A stretch of DNA of 64,000 nucleotides from Brevibacillus sp. DP1.3A (lineage in GTDB: Bacteria > Bacillota > Bacilli > Brevibacillales > Brevibacillaceae). Location: positions 5,838,001-5,902,000 of the forward strand of contig NZ_CP085876.1 in the NCBI RefSeq assembly GCF_013284245.2, read 5' to 3'. A model generated the notes under the pieces. It saw nothing but the letters and a program-made list of their open reading frames with translations. It was not told the origin of the DNA and searched no databases. Both the position numbers and the translations under genes were made by a program. Shown piece by piece: positions 8,447 to 16,668 of the stretch (position 1 is the first letter of the stretch; the number at the start of each line of letters is the position of its first letter).

Positions 8447-8479
8447 AAAAAAACCCTTCCTGCCAAAACAGAAAGGGCC
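8447..8479 (-). terminator. terminator of the des-desK-desR operon
   Basis: Minus strand: CCCTTTCTG-ttttgg-CAGGAAGGG followed by seven T, 17 bases after the desR stop. The IS element starts immediately beyond it. Confidence 0.85.
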
Positions 8480-8495
8480 TCCTCCAGCTGGTCTG

Positions 8496-9095
8496 CTACT
8501 TAAACCAGCCTTTTTCCTTTGAATGCATAATTGCCTCGATCCGATTGCTCACACCGAGCTTGTCGAGAATAACGGAGATGTAATTCCGCACAGTCCCTGT
8601 CGTAATGTACAGCTGGCTGGCAATCTCCTTGGTGTTCTTCCCGTCTGCGATCAAGACCAGGACTTCCTTTTCCCGCTCCGTCAGCGGATTCTCCTGCCCG
8701 TATGCCTCATCGACCAGCTCAGGCGCATAGATCCGCCGCCCTGCCATAATGCTGCGAATCGAGCTGGCCAGCTCTTCGCTCGGACTGTCCTTGAGCAAGT
8801 AGCCGTTTGCACCTGCCTTCAGTGCTCGTTCGAAGTAACCTGGGCGAGCAAAGGTCGTGAGAATCATCACCTTGCAGCCGCTACCTTTCAATTCCTCAGC
8901 AGCGTCTAATCCGCTTTTGACTGGCATTTCAATATCCATGATGCAAATGTCGGGTTGATGCTGATGCACGAGCTTGACGGCATCCTCACCATTACTTGCT
9001 CTTCCGACGACCTTCATATCCTCTTCCAAATCGAGCAGGGAAGCAAGGGCTCCCAAGAGCATCCGCTGATCCTCTGCAATGACAATGCGAATCAT
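8496..9095 (-). CDS. desR: DesR response regulator (membrane fluidity)
   Basis: 199-residue NarL/LuxR-type response regulator. Receiver domain 1-120 with phospho-acceptor Asp54 (IMDIEMP) and the segment 'LTTFARPGYF' nearly identical to Bacillus subtilis DesR; LuxR helix-turn-helix about 135-195 ('LTEREKEVLVLIADGKNTKEIA'), ending KEKGWFK as in DesR. When phosphorylated by DesK at low temperature it activates transcription of the desaturase gene. Its start overlaps the desK stop (ATGA), so the two are translationally coupled. Identification is strong because kinase, regulator and desaturase occur together. Confidence 0.95.
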   Translation of the reverse strand: MIRIVIAEDQRMLLGALASLLDLEEDMKVVGRASNGEDAVKLVHQHQPDICIMDIEMPVKSGLDAAEELKGSGCKVMILTTFARPGYFERALKAGANGYLLKDSPSEELASSIRSIMAGRRIYAPELVDEAYGQENPLTEREKEVLVLIADGKNTKEIASQLYITTGTVRNYISVILDKLGVSNRIEAIMHSKEKGWFK

Positions 9096-10234
9096 CCTCC
9101 CGCCTCCTGTTCCGGTTGTTTGAAGACGTTGGGTACCCGAATCACTAGCTGTGTTCCAGACACCGAGGACTGGATTTCCATACTTCCGTTGACAAATTCT
9201 AGCCGTTCCTTCATCCCACGCAAACCGTTTCCTCGGTAGACCAATTCCTCCGCCATTCCAATCCCATTGTCTGTTACGCTTACGACGAGATCGGTACGAG
9301 TGGGTTCGATGACGATGGAGCAGGAGCTGGCATTGCTATGCTTCACAATATTGTTGACCGCTTCTTTCAGGCACATGCACAACACGTTTTCTGTCATCAG
9401 CGAAGTGTTGGTCAGATTCGTATCGCCTTCCAGCACGAATTCAATTTCGGCCGCCTTGAAAATTTGCTTGATCCGAAACATCTCATCCTCTAGCCGCGTC
9501 CCACGCATTTGCGTGACCATTTCCCGTACTTCTTTCAACGCGATACGGGCCGTTTGCCTGATTTCCTCCAGCTCCGTTCTCGCCAAAGTAGGATTTTTGT
9601 TGATCAGCTTGTTCGCCAAATCGCTTTTCAACCCAATTAAGGAGAGCTTCTGCCCCAACGTATCGTGCAAGTCGCGGGCAATGCGTTGGCGTTCCTCGAG
9701 CTTGACCAGCTCTGAAATTCGCTTGTTCGCATGCTCCAGCTCTCCCTGCAGCTTCTCTCGCTTATTCCAGTTGTACGTGGTCACCGGCAAGAGAATGACA
9801 GCTATCATGCTAACCAAAACAAACGGAAGCTGGCCAATCAATTGCGCGTTTTTGGTGAAAAAGCCGATGTTGACCGATATGGTGGTGCTAATCAAATGAA
9901 CCGTGTACAGCGTAACAAAGCCGATCTTGTTCTCGATATTCCCGATAAAAAACGCCAGGAAGAGCGAGAAATACACATAGCCGAACATCAAGGTCATGGC
10001 GATGGATATGATAATCTGCACACTCGTCCAAAAGTAAATCAGCCAACCCTTTGACAGGAAGGAGAATACATAGCAAATGAAAAACAGAATGATCATGATG
10101 ATTCCGATCACCGCTTCGTACGTCGAGGATGACCGGAAGATGAAATAAAATGGCAGGATGTAGAAGACAACCCACACATAAGGGCTCAAGCCCGTATTTT
10201 TTTGTAGAATGTGATACCACTTCTGCTTCTGCAT
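9092..10234 (-). CDS. desK: DesK thermosensor histidine kinase
   Basis: 380-residue membrane kinase. Four to five membrane segments in residues 15-155 form the lipid-thickness/temperature sensor; a short coiled coil (155-180) leads to the HisKA_3 dimerisation domain with phospho-His190 in 'ERQRIARDLHDTLGQKLS', identical around the site to B. subtilis DesK, and an HATPase domain (about 275-370, 'DNGIGM', 'GNGLRGMKERL'). The ATG at 10234 is preferred over the upstream TTG because AAAGGTGG precedes it and the length then matches the family. Lies between des and desR, same strand. Confidence 0.94.
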   Translation of the reverse strand: MQKQKWYHILQKNTGLSPYVWVVFYILPFYFIFRSSSTYEAVIGIIMIILFFICYVFSFLSKGWLIYFWTSVQIIISIAMTLMFGYVYFSLFLAFFIGNIENKIGFVTLYTVHLISTTISVNIGFFTKNAQLIGQLPFVLVSMIAVILLPVTTYNWNKREKLQGELEHANKRISELVKLEERQRIARDLHDTLGQKLSLIGLKSDLANKLINKNPTLARTELEEIRQTARIALKEVREMVTQMRGTRLEDEMFRIKQIFKAAEIEFVLEGDTNLTNTSLMTENVLCMCLKEAVNNIVKHSNASSCSIVIEPTRTDLVVSVTDNGIGMAEELVYRGNGLRGMKERLEFVNGSMEIQSSVSGTQLVIRVPNVFKQPEQEAGG

Positions 10235-10297
10235 GCTTGCCCACCTTTTCTTCGCCACTCTCTCAAGTGTATCGGAATTCAAAGGTTTATGGCAGGC

Positions 10298-11356
10298 TTA
10301 TTTTCCTTCCAAACTCGGTTTGGAGCTTTGGAGTGCATCTATGATTGCTTCCGACTGAGCAGCAGCCAACCGCTTGAAGCCTTTGAAGCTCACAAACCGC
10401 TTGTTGCTCTCATCCCACAAATGAAAACGCAGGCACTGCACGCTGGACGCCAGTGTAATCGTCGTCGCCATCTGAAGCGGCGGTGTGTCGTTATGTGCTT
10501 TTTCCAGGTTGTAGTTCGGTACGCGCGGGCTTAAGTGATGGACATGGTGAAAGCCAATATTGCCTGTGATCCATTGCAAAACCTTCGGCAGCTTGTAGTA
10601 GGAGCTTCCTTCTACTGCCGCTTTCACGTAGCTCCACTCTTCATCGTTCTCAAAGTAAGAATCCTCATACGTATGCTGCACATAAAACAGCCAAATCCCA
10701 AACAAGCCAGAGACGAAAAAGATCGGACCTTGAATCAACAGGAATGCTTGCCAGCCAGCCGCCCAGATCAAAAGCGCATAAAGACCGACCAGCAGCACAT
10801 TCGTCAAATACGTATTCAACCGCTCTTTACGGCGAGCTCGCTTCACATTAAAACGATACTGAATCAAAAAGACAAAAATAGGTCCCAAACCAAACATCAC
10901 GATCGGATTGCGATACAACCGATAAGCGATTTTATGCCAAGTAGAAGCCTCGAGATATTCATTGACAGTCATCATCCACAAATCGCCTACGCCACGTTTG
11001 TCGAGGTTGCTGCTCGTTGCATGGTGAATATTGTGACTGTTTTTCCATTGTTCATAAGGGACGAGGGTCAGCACACCGGTAATCGTACCAACGATGTCAT
11101 TCGCCAGACGATTTTTGAAAAAGGATTGGTGGCAGCAATCGTGGCAAATGATGAATGTACGGATGACAAAGCCGGCTGCGACAATGACGATAGGCAGCGT
11201 GAGCCAATAAGACACAGATAGACTGAGATAAGCACCGTACCAGAGTAGAATCAGCGGAACTAGTGTATTGATTAGCTGTCGGATACTCTTTTTCAAGTCT
11301 GCTTTTTCAAAGGGGGCAACATTCTTTTTCAATTGGGCAATGTTGGCTTGATGCAT
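10298..11356 (-). CDS. des: Des acyl-lipid fatty acid desaturase
   Basis: 352-residue integral membrane di-iron desaturase that introduces a double bond into acyl chains of existing phospholipids on cold shock. The three histidine boxes are present: HDCCH (72-76), HNIHH (108-112) and HHVHH (270-274). Four or more hydrophobic segments flank them. ATG 11356 is 9 bases after AGGAGG; an in-frame TTG at 11359 is the alternative. First gene of des-desK-desR, so its product and its regulators are co-transcribed here. A palindromic DesR site lies about 120 bases upstream. Confidence 0.93.
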   Translation of the reverse strand: MHQANIAQLKKNVAPFEKADLKKSIRQLINTLVPLILLWYGAYLSLSVSYWLTLPIVIVAAGFVIRTFIICHDCCHQSFFKNRLANDIVGTITGVLTLVPYEQWKNSHNIHHATSSNLDKRGVGDLWMMTVNEYLEASTWHKIAYRLYRNPIVMFGLGPIFVFLIQYRFNVKRARRKERLNTYLTNVLLVGLYALLIWAAGWQAFLLIQGPIFFVSGLFGIWLFYVQHTYEDSYFENDEEWSYVKAAVEGSSYYKLPKVLQWITGNIGFHHVHHLSPRVPNYNLEKAHNDTPPLQMATTITLASSVQCLRFHLWDESNKRFVSFKGFKRLAAAQSEAIIDALQSSKPSLEGK

Positions 11357-11424
11357 CAATTGTTTCCTCCTCGATTGATGCGCACAGGGACATGTGAATT
11401 CGCCGGACGCAATATTCTATCTTT

Positions 11425-11490
11425 ATTGTAGGAAATAGCGTCTGGCCGCTGTAGTCATAAACGTCAAGTCGTGGACATGACAAATGTCAT
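11425..11490 (-). promoter_or_regulatory. des promoter with DesR operator
   Basis: A perfect inverted repeat CATGACA-AA-TGTCATG lies at 11475-11490. On the minus strand a -10-like TACAAT occupies 11430-11425 without a good -35, as expected for an activator-dependent promoter. A further half-site GTCAT lies between (about 11455). The palindrome centre would be near -64, in the range where DesR binds in B. subtilis. Confidence 0.65.
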
Positions 11491-11682
11491 GGTTGAATAT
11501 ATATCTGGGAGATTGAGGGAGGAGTAAACTACAGCAAAAAGGAAGAATCCAGCGCATGAAGGATTGCTGAACTTCGCTCCTTAAAAATTAGTATTCCCAT
11601 TTTCCCCGTTTGGAAATCTTGAAAAGCTTCTATGATCTCTTCAAGGGTAGTCTCGTTGATTTTCACAGACCCGCAGGAGTGC

Positions 11683-11719
11683 AAAGAGACCCCATCCTTT
11701 CTTCGGATGAGGTCTCTCG
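11683..11719 (-). terminator. hairpin terminator, possibly bidirectional
   Basis: AGAGACCCCATCC pairs with GGATGAGGTCTCT across a seven-base loop, 18 bases after the stop codon of the binding-protein gene. The T tract is weak on both sides. Confidence 0.6.
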
Positions 11720-11736
11720 CTTTGACGCTTTTTGAT

Positions 11737-12765
11737 TTACTTCACATCGAGGCGCTTCACGATGTCATCGAGCAGCAAATTCGCTGCCTTGATGCCGCCT
11801 GCTTTGTTCCAAACCGTTTCGTCTACTTGGTAAACTTGGTTGGTTTTCGCCACATTCAGAGATTTGAAGACTGGACTTTCCATCCATTTTTTCGCGTTGT
11901 TCGCAATGTCTTTAGATTCTTTCGTTGGCTCGGTTACCCAGTAGAACAGGATGTCCCCGTCCATAGCGGACATACCTTCTTCACTGATCATTTCTGCAAA
12001 GTTGTTTACGTCCTGGGAAGCTGGACGTGCGAGTCCCAGCTGATCGAGCAGCACACCGCTAAAGGTATCTTTTTGATAGATTTGTACGCCTTTTTTGGAG
12101 AATTTCGCTACGGATACTTTAGTAGAAGCTTTAGGACCCAGCTTTGCTTTCGCAGTAGCTACACGGTCGTCGAATTCTTTCAGGACTTGCTCGCCTTCCG
12201 CCTTCTTGTTCAGTGCTTCTGCATAGAGCGTGAAGTTGCTTTTCCATCTTCCGGACAGCTCTTCAGAGAATACGGTTGGAGCGATTTTGGATAGTTGATC
12301 GTAAATCTTTTCATGACGTACTTTGTTTCCGATGATCAAATCAGGGCTCAAGCTTACAATCGCTTCGAGATTCGGCTGGTCTTCGAAGCCCAACACTTCT
12401 ACGCCTGTCATCTCATCTTTGATGTGAGGATACCAAGGATCTTCATCCCAGGACTGTACAGCAGCGATTGGCTTAACGCCAAGTGCAAGCAAGGCTTCGG
12501 TGCCTTCATTTGTTAAAATGACCACACGTTCTGGTGTTCCCTTAATCGGAGTGGTACCCATTGCGTGCTTCACTTCACGTACTTCATTAGAATCGGCTGG
12601 TGTGGTTTGCGCTGGCGTAGCCTCAGTCGTCGTTCCCGATGCAGCTGGCGTCTGTTGAGCTTGATTGGCATTGCCTCCGCAACCGGCAAGGACAACCAGC
12701 AAGCACAGCGCGAAGAAGCTGGTCATGATGTGGCGCATGGTACGTAAACTGGTCTTACTTTTCAT
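11737..12765 (-). CDS. iron-siderophore ABC transporter substrate-binding lipoprotein
   Basis: 342-residue class III (TroA/FhuD-like) binding protein. Lipoprotein signal with lipobox LVVLAGC (Cys about residue 29) followed by an Ala/Thr/Pro-rich linker and two alpha/beta lobes ('ERVVILTNEGTEALLALGVKP', 'VEVLGFEDQPNLEAIVSLSPDLIIG'). It delivers a ferric siderophore to a FecCD-type permease. The start at ATG 12765 gives a normal signal peptide. A Fur box lies 36 bases upstream. It sits next to an AraC/binding-protein fusion regulator, like the B. subtilis feu/btr and yfiYZ-yfhA loci. The siderophore is unknown. Confidence 0.88.
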   Translation of the reverse strand: MKSKTSLRTMRHIMTSFFALCLLVVLAGCGGNANQAQQTPAASGTTTEATPAQTTPADSNEVREVKHAMGTTPIKGTPERVVILTNEGTEALLALGVKPIAAVQSWDEDPWYPHIKDEMTGVEVLGFEDQPNLEAIVSLSPDLIIGNKVRHEKIYDQLSKIAPTVFSEELSGRWKSNFTLYAEALNKKAEGEQVLKEFDDRVATAKAKLGPKASTKVSVAKFSKKGVQIYQKDTFSGVLLDQLGLARPASQDVNNFAEMISEEGMSAMDGDILFYWVTEPTKESKDIANNAKKWMESPVFKSLNVAKTNQVYQVDETVWNKAGGIKAANLLLDDIVKRLDVK

Positions 12766-12800
12766 ATCGAGAATGCCCCCACTTCTGCTTATCAACTTAG

Positions 12801-12815
12801 TGATAACAATTATCA
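12801..12815. promoter_or_regulatory. Fur box upstream of the first iron-binding protein gene
   Basis: TGATAACAATTATCA matches the 7-1-7 Bacillus Fur consensus TGATAATNATTATCA at all but one defined position, in the promoter region of the lipoprotein gene. Confidence 0.8.
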
Positions 12816-12882
12816 ATTGATAGTATATAGAGACTCCTCTTACTTTTCCATGGACGTGATTGTCTAATTGCCATGGACCAGA

Positions 12883-14460
12883 TTACCCCTGTCCGACCTG
12901 GAGAAAGTACGCTGTGCTCCTTTGAATCGTATGCTCTCTGCCAAACGGTCCCCATGGGTCCCATTCATGATTGGCGGGATGGTACACTTTGTTTTCCCGC
13001 ACCGCACGCAAGTCTCTCCACAGCGGGTTGTTCCATAGCGCTGCTACATGCTCCCGCTCACTCCAGAACACGATGATTCTCTCCGGGTTCAATTCGATCA
13101 GATCGTTGAGCGCATTTGGTTTATAGGCCGCGTGGGTCACATTCGGGTCAGGCGCAAATCCAAGCTTGTGATAAAACAAGTCTGCGAGGGCGTGTCCCTC
13201 TACGCCGTACAAGCGCACCTCATCCTTTAGCACACGAATCATCGTCCATTCACCCGTGCGTGTAACCGGCAATAGTGCATCTCTTGCCTGTTTTTCTACT
13301 TTGTCGATGTGCTTGATGATTTTCTCTGCCTGACTCTCTTTCTTGAAGAGCGTCGCCAATTTGGTTTGGTAGTCAATCCAGTTCGGATAGCCGTCAAAGG
13401 AGACCGTTCCTTTTATTTTCTCCCAATCTCCTGCCTCCCGATTGTTGAAAAAATTCATCCTGACAATCACATCAGGCGACAAAGTCAAAATCTCTTTCGG
13501 ATCGATCAACTGCTCTGCATTCAGTGCTTTTGTCCCGCGCAGCTTTTGCTGCAAATAAGAAGGAAAGCCCGTCCTCGTTTCAAAGTAGTTCGGGAAGGAG
13601 GGGGCAGCAATCGGCTGAATTCCCATCGCAAGAAAATGATCCTGCAAAAACAGCTTGCTGACCACGACTACCCGCTGGTCACTTTGCTTCATATAAATTT
13701 GCGGTGACAATCCTTCTCGTTTTTTAAAGAGCCTGCTAAAATACAGCTCATCGGCATAACCTACGTTACGAGCCACATCCTTCACACTTCCTCCAGAATG
13801 GGCAAGCAGCTCCTTGGCATGCTCCATCCGCAACCCAGTCAAATACTCCCCGGGTGTCATTCCCGTCGCACGTTTGAAAGCACGGCAATAAGAGCTGGGG
13901 GTCAACCCCGCCAGTTTCGGCAAGCTTCCCAATTCCAGTGACTCGCGGTAGTGCTTTTGCATGTAGGTGATAGTCTCCTCAATCGCTCCAATGCCCTTTT
14001 CCTCTTTCTTTTTCTGTTCATCATGAACAACACCAAGCAGCTCGTAGAGTAGCGCTTGGCTCCGCAAAAAAGAAGAGTAGTCCCGCTTCCTTGTCAATTG
14101 CGAGAGCTCATCCAATACCGTCAGAAATGAGGCGGGAGTAGAGACAGCCAAGACCTTGACTTCTTTCCTCTCGGGAGAGCTCTCATGCTGATCGCGTCTC
14201 GCTTCCACGTAATGCAGCCTGTATATGTGCAACGGTCCTGATTGGCACCGCAATTCTTCTATCTTCGTCGTCGGGCGCAACAACAAGAGCTTTCCGGCGT
14301 CGAGCACCTGCTTTTGACCATCAACCGTAATCTCTGCACTTCCTTCTGCCACATAGCAAAGGACATGGGTGTTTACCTCCACCTGACGCAGGCGAAAATT
14401 TTTCAATCGCTGTTTGCGAAAGGCGGTCATCAAAAAGCCAGGATAATCTTGATTAATCAT
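12883..14460 (-). CDS. AraC-family regulator fused to a siderophore-binding domain (Btr-like)
   Basis: 525 residues in three parts: N-terminal cupin-like sensory region (1-130), AraC double helix-turn-helix (about 155-260, 'YCRAFKRATGMTPGEYLTGLRMEHAKELL' split over two motifs ending 'FSRLFKKREGLSPQIY') and a C-terminal TroA-type periplasmic-binding domain (about 265-520) without signal peptide. B. subtilis Btr has this architecture: it binds the imported ferric siderophore in the cytoplasm and activates the uptake genes. ATG 14460 is chosen; TTG 14463 and GTG 14472 are possible, with AGAAGGA upstream. Flanked by two binding-protein genes and the permease, which are its likely targets. Confidence 0.87.
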   Translation of the reverse strand: MINQDYPGFLMTAFRKQRLKNFRLRQVEVNTHVLCYVAEGSAEITVDGQKQVLDAGKLLLLRPTTKIEELRCQSGPLHIYRLHYVEARRDQHESSPERKEVKVLAVSTPASFLTVLDELSQLTRKRDYSSFLRSQALLYELLGVVHDEQKKKEEKGIGAIEETITYMQKHYRESLELGSLPKLAGLTPSSYCRAFKRATGMTPGEYLTGLRMEHAKELLAHSGGSVKDVARNVGYADELYFSRLFKKREGLSPQIYMKQSDQRVVVVSKLFLQDHFLAMGIQPIAAPSFPNYFETRTGFPSYLQQKLRGTKALNAEQLIDPKEILTLSPDVIVRMNFFNNREAGDWEKIKGTVSFDGYPNWIDYQTKLATLFKKESQAEKIIKHIDKVEKQARDALLPVTRTGEWTMIRVLKDEVRLYGVEGHALADLFYHKLGFAPDPNVTHAAYKPNALNDLIELNPERIIVFWSEREHVAALWNNPLWRDLRAVRENKVYHPANHEWDPWGPFGREHTIQRSTAYFLQVGQG

Positions 14461-14499
14461 CAACAGATTCACATCCTTCTATCACCGGAAATAACAAGA

Positions 14500-14544
14500 A
14501 AAAGTAGACAAGCTGATTGCCAGAATCAGCCTGTTCTACTTTTA
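14500..14544. terminator. bidirectional hairpin terminator after the permease gene
   Basis: AGTAGACAAGCTGATT pairs with AATCAGCCTGTTCTACT (one bulge), flanked by A on one side and TTTT on the other. It separates the permease from the Btr-like gene. Confidence 0.75.
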
Positions 14545-14586
14545 TCATGTTGGAGATCTTTGTATTTGGCAAGTACTTGCCTACGT

Positions 14587-16668
14587 CTATTGTAAGGAAC
14601 GATTCGAACGGAACATCAGCAAGAACAGATAGGGAGCGCCTAACAACGCCACCACGACCCCCGCCGGAATATCTTTCGGGATCATGACGATCCTTCCCAG
14701 CAAATCAGAAGCAGCCAGCAATACAGCTCCAAGCATGGCTGAGACGACAACTGCACGGCGATGATGAGGTCCAACCAGCATACGTGCCGCATGCGGAGCG
14801 AGAAGACCGATAAATCCTACGGCTCCGACACTGGCAACTGCCGCTGAAGCGAGCAGCACTGCAATGACTGCCACAGACAATCTCGTCATCCGCACCTTTA
14901 ACCCCAATCCAGTCGAGCTCTCGTCGTTAAATGACAAGAGGTCCACCCGACGTCCTAACCACCACGCGATCGGTGCTAAGACGAGGATCGCAGGCAACAG
15001 GCGACCTACTTCCATCCATCCCCGCCCATATGTACTTCCTGCCAGCCAAGTGAGTGCAGGGGCTGCCAAGATCATGGAATGTACGATCAAGATATTGATA
15101 AAGGCGGCACCTGCTGCAGAAACGGCAATACCTACTAGCGTCAAGATGATTGGATTGAGTCCCCTTCTCCAAGAGACCGCATACACAATCGCGGCAGAGA
15201 TGATTCCCCCTACAACGGCCCCAAGCGGCATCCAAGCCGAGAGTTGAGGAAACACAAGGAGCACGATAATCGCCCCTACACCCGCACCGCTCGTGACACC
15301 GACAATCTGCGGATCAGCCAGCGGATTACGTACTGCACTCTGCATGAGACTTCCGCTGATCGCGAGTGCCACACCTGCCAACATCGCTGTTAACAGTCGC
15401 GGCATTCGAAGCTCAAGCACCAATTGACTGTACATCTCGTTTCCTTGTCCCATAAAAATGGCGATGATCTCTGTCCACGGCAAGTACAAGTTTCCGCTAG
15501 ACAAGCTGAGCATCCAAACGACCACAAGCAGCACAGCAAGCGTACACACAATCAACGGATACGAAACTTTGCGTTGTGCTCCTCCGACGCTCATCGAGCC
15601 ACCAGTCCCAGCACTCATACTGCGCGAGACACGCAAAGCCAGCCAGATCAACCATGGTCCACCAATAGCTGCCGTGATGGCTCCTGCCGGAAGTTCACCA
15701 TAATGATTGATGAACATACGTGCAATCGTATCAGAAGCTACAAGCAGCGCTGCCCCCCAGATGGCACAGAGCGGTAACAGCCATCTATGCTGCGTGATGC
15801 CGGACAATCGTACCAGATGCGGCGCCACAAGTCCGATGAAACCGATTGGCCCGACCACACTGACACTGACGCACGTAACCAAGATCGCAATAAACATGGT
15901 GAAAAGCCGTGTTTTTGCCACCTTTTGCCCCAATGATTTCGCCGTTTCTTCATTAAAGCTAAGTACATCCAGCTGCCTAGCCATGAAAAAGCTGACCAAA
16001 ATCCCAACTACAATCCAAGGCCAACTAAATTCTACACCCGACCAGTCATTTTGTTTCAAGGAGCCTGAGCCCCAGAGGAAAATGCCATTTGTCGTTTCTT
16101 CGTTAAACAAGATGATGGCACTCGTCAAGGAGGAGTACACCAAGGTGACAATCATCCCGGACAATGCCACACGCACTGGCGAACCTTTTCGCCCGCCAGA
16201 CATGAAATATACGGTAACGGCTGCGAGTATTCCGCCCGCCATCGCAAAGGGAAGCGGGTGTTCATGCAAGAATGATGGCCAAAAAACCATCCCGAACACC
16301 ACGAAGAAATAGGCACCCGCATTTACGCCCAGTGTCGTTTCCGAAGCGAGTGGGTTTCGTGTCACCGTCTGCATCAATGCTCCGGCAATAGCCAATGCTG
16401 CACCAGACAAAAGCCCCATGACCGTTCTTGGAAGCCTGACACCTTGTATCATATGGTGATCGGAAATGTCTTGCGGAGCAATAATGGCCTGTACGACAGA
16501 ACGCAGAGAAATGTCTGCCATCCCCTGTGTCAAACTGACAAATGTAAGCACTAACAGAGCGACAAGTCCACCCCCTAACATCAAGAACAATCTCCAGCCC
16601 CCTCTTTGTGAGGAAGTGGCTGGAGTGATGTCAGTTCGTGTAAACTTTTTATTTTTGGCCAAACTCAT
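14587..16668 (-). CDS. fused double FecCD-type iron-siderophore permease (FhuB-like)
   Basis: 693-residue inner-membrane permease made of two homologous FecCD halves (about 30-345 and 365-690). Each half holds the family signatures: 'MQTVTRNPLASETTLGVNAGA' split over the loop in the first and 'SAVRNPLADPQIVGVTSGAG' in the second, and 'GPIGFIGLVAPHLVR' / 'GAVGFIGLLAPHAAR' as the ATPase-coupling region. It has about 18-20 membrane segments. E. coli FhuB has the same fused form. The start codon overlaps the stop of the upstream binding protein (TAATG), so the two are coupled. No ATPase gene follows; one encoded elsewhere must power it. Confidence 0.92.
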   Translation of the reverse strand: MSLAKNKKFTRTDITPATSSQRGGWRLFLMLGGGLVALLVLTFVSLTQGMADISLRSVVQAIIAPQDISDHHMIQGVRLPRTVMGLLSGAALAIAGALMQTVTRNPLASETTLGVNAGAYFFVVFGMVFWPSFLHEHPLPFAMAGGILAAVTVYFMSGGRKGSPVRVALSGMIVTLVYSSLTSAIILFNEETTNGIFLWGSGSLKQNDWSGVEFSWPWIVVGILVSFFMARQLDVLSFNEETAKSLGQKVAKTRLFTMFIAILVTCVSVSVVGPIGFIGLVAPHLVRLSGITQHRWLLPLCAIWGAALLVASDTIARMFINHYGELPAGAITAAIGGPWLIWLALRVSRSMSAGTGGSMSVGGAQRKVSYPLIVCTLAVLLVVVWMLSLSSGNLYLPWTEIIAIFMGQGNEMYSQLVLELRMPRLLTAMLAGVALAISGSLMQSAVRNPLADPQIVGVTSGAGVGAIIVLLVFPQLSAWMPLGAVVGGIISAAIVYAVSWRRGLNPIILTLVGIAVSAAGAAFINILIVHSMILAAPALTWLAGSTYGRGWMEVGRLLPAILVLAPIAWWLGRRVDLLSFNDESSTGLGLKVRMTRLSVAVIAVLLASAAVASVGAVGFIGLLAPHAARMLVGPHHRRAVVVSAMLGAVLLAASDLLGRIVMIPKDIPAGVVVALLGAPYLFLLMFRSNRSLQ

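Larger units (their letters stand above)
11360..11736. other. intergenic region between des and the iron-binding protein gene
   Basis: Besides the des operator and the terminator at 11683-11719, a 45-codon open frame runs on the minus strand from GTG 11666 to TAG 11529. Its end resembles the C-terminus of zinc-type dehydrogenases, but there is no ribosome binding site and no other support, so it is treated as a chance frame or a decayed remnant. Confidence 0.4.

Noticed and set aside
11529-11666. 45-codon minus-strand frame whose end resembles a zinc-dehydrogenase C-terminus
   Set aside because: GTG start without a ribosome binding site, very short, no neighbour to support it; at most a remnant.
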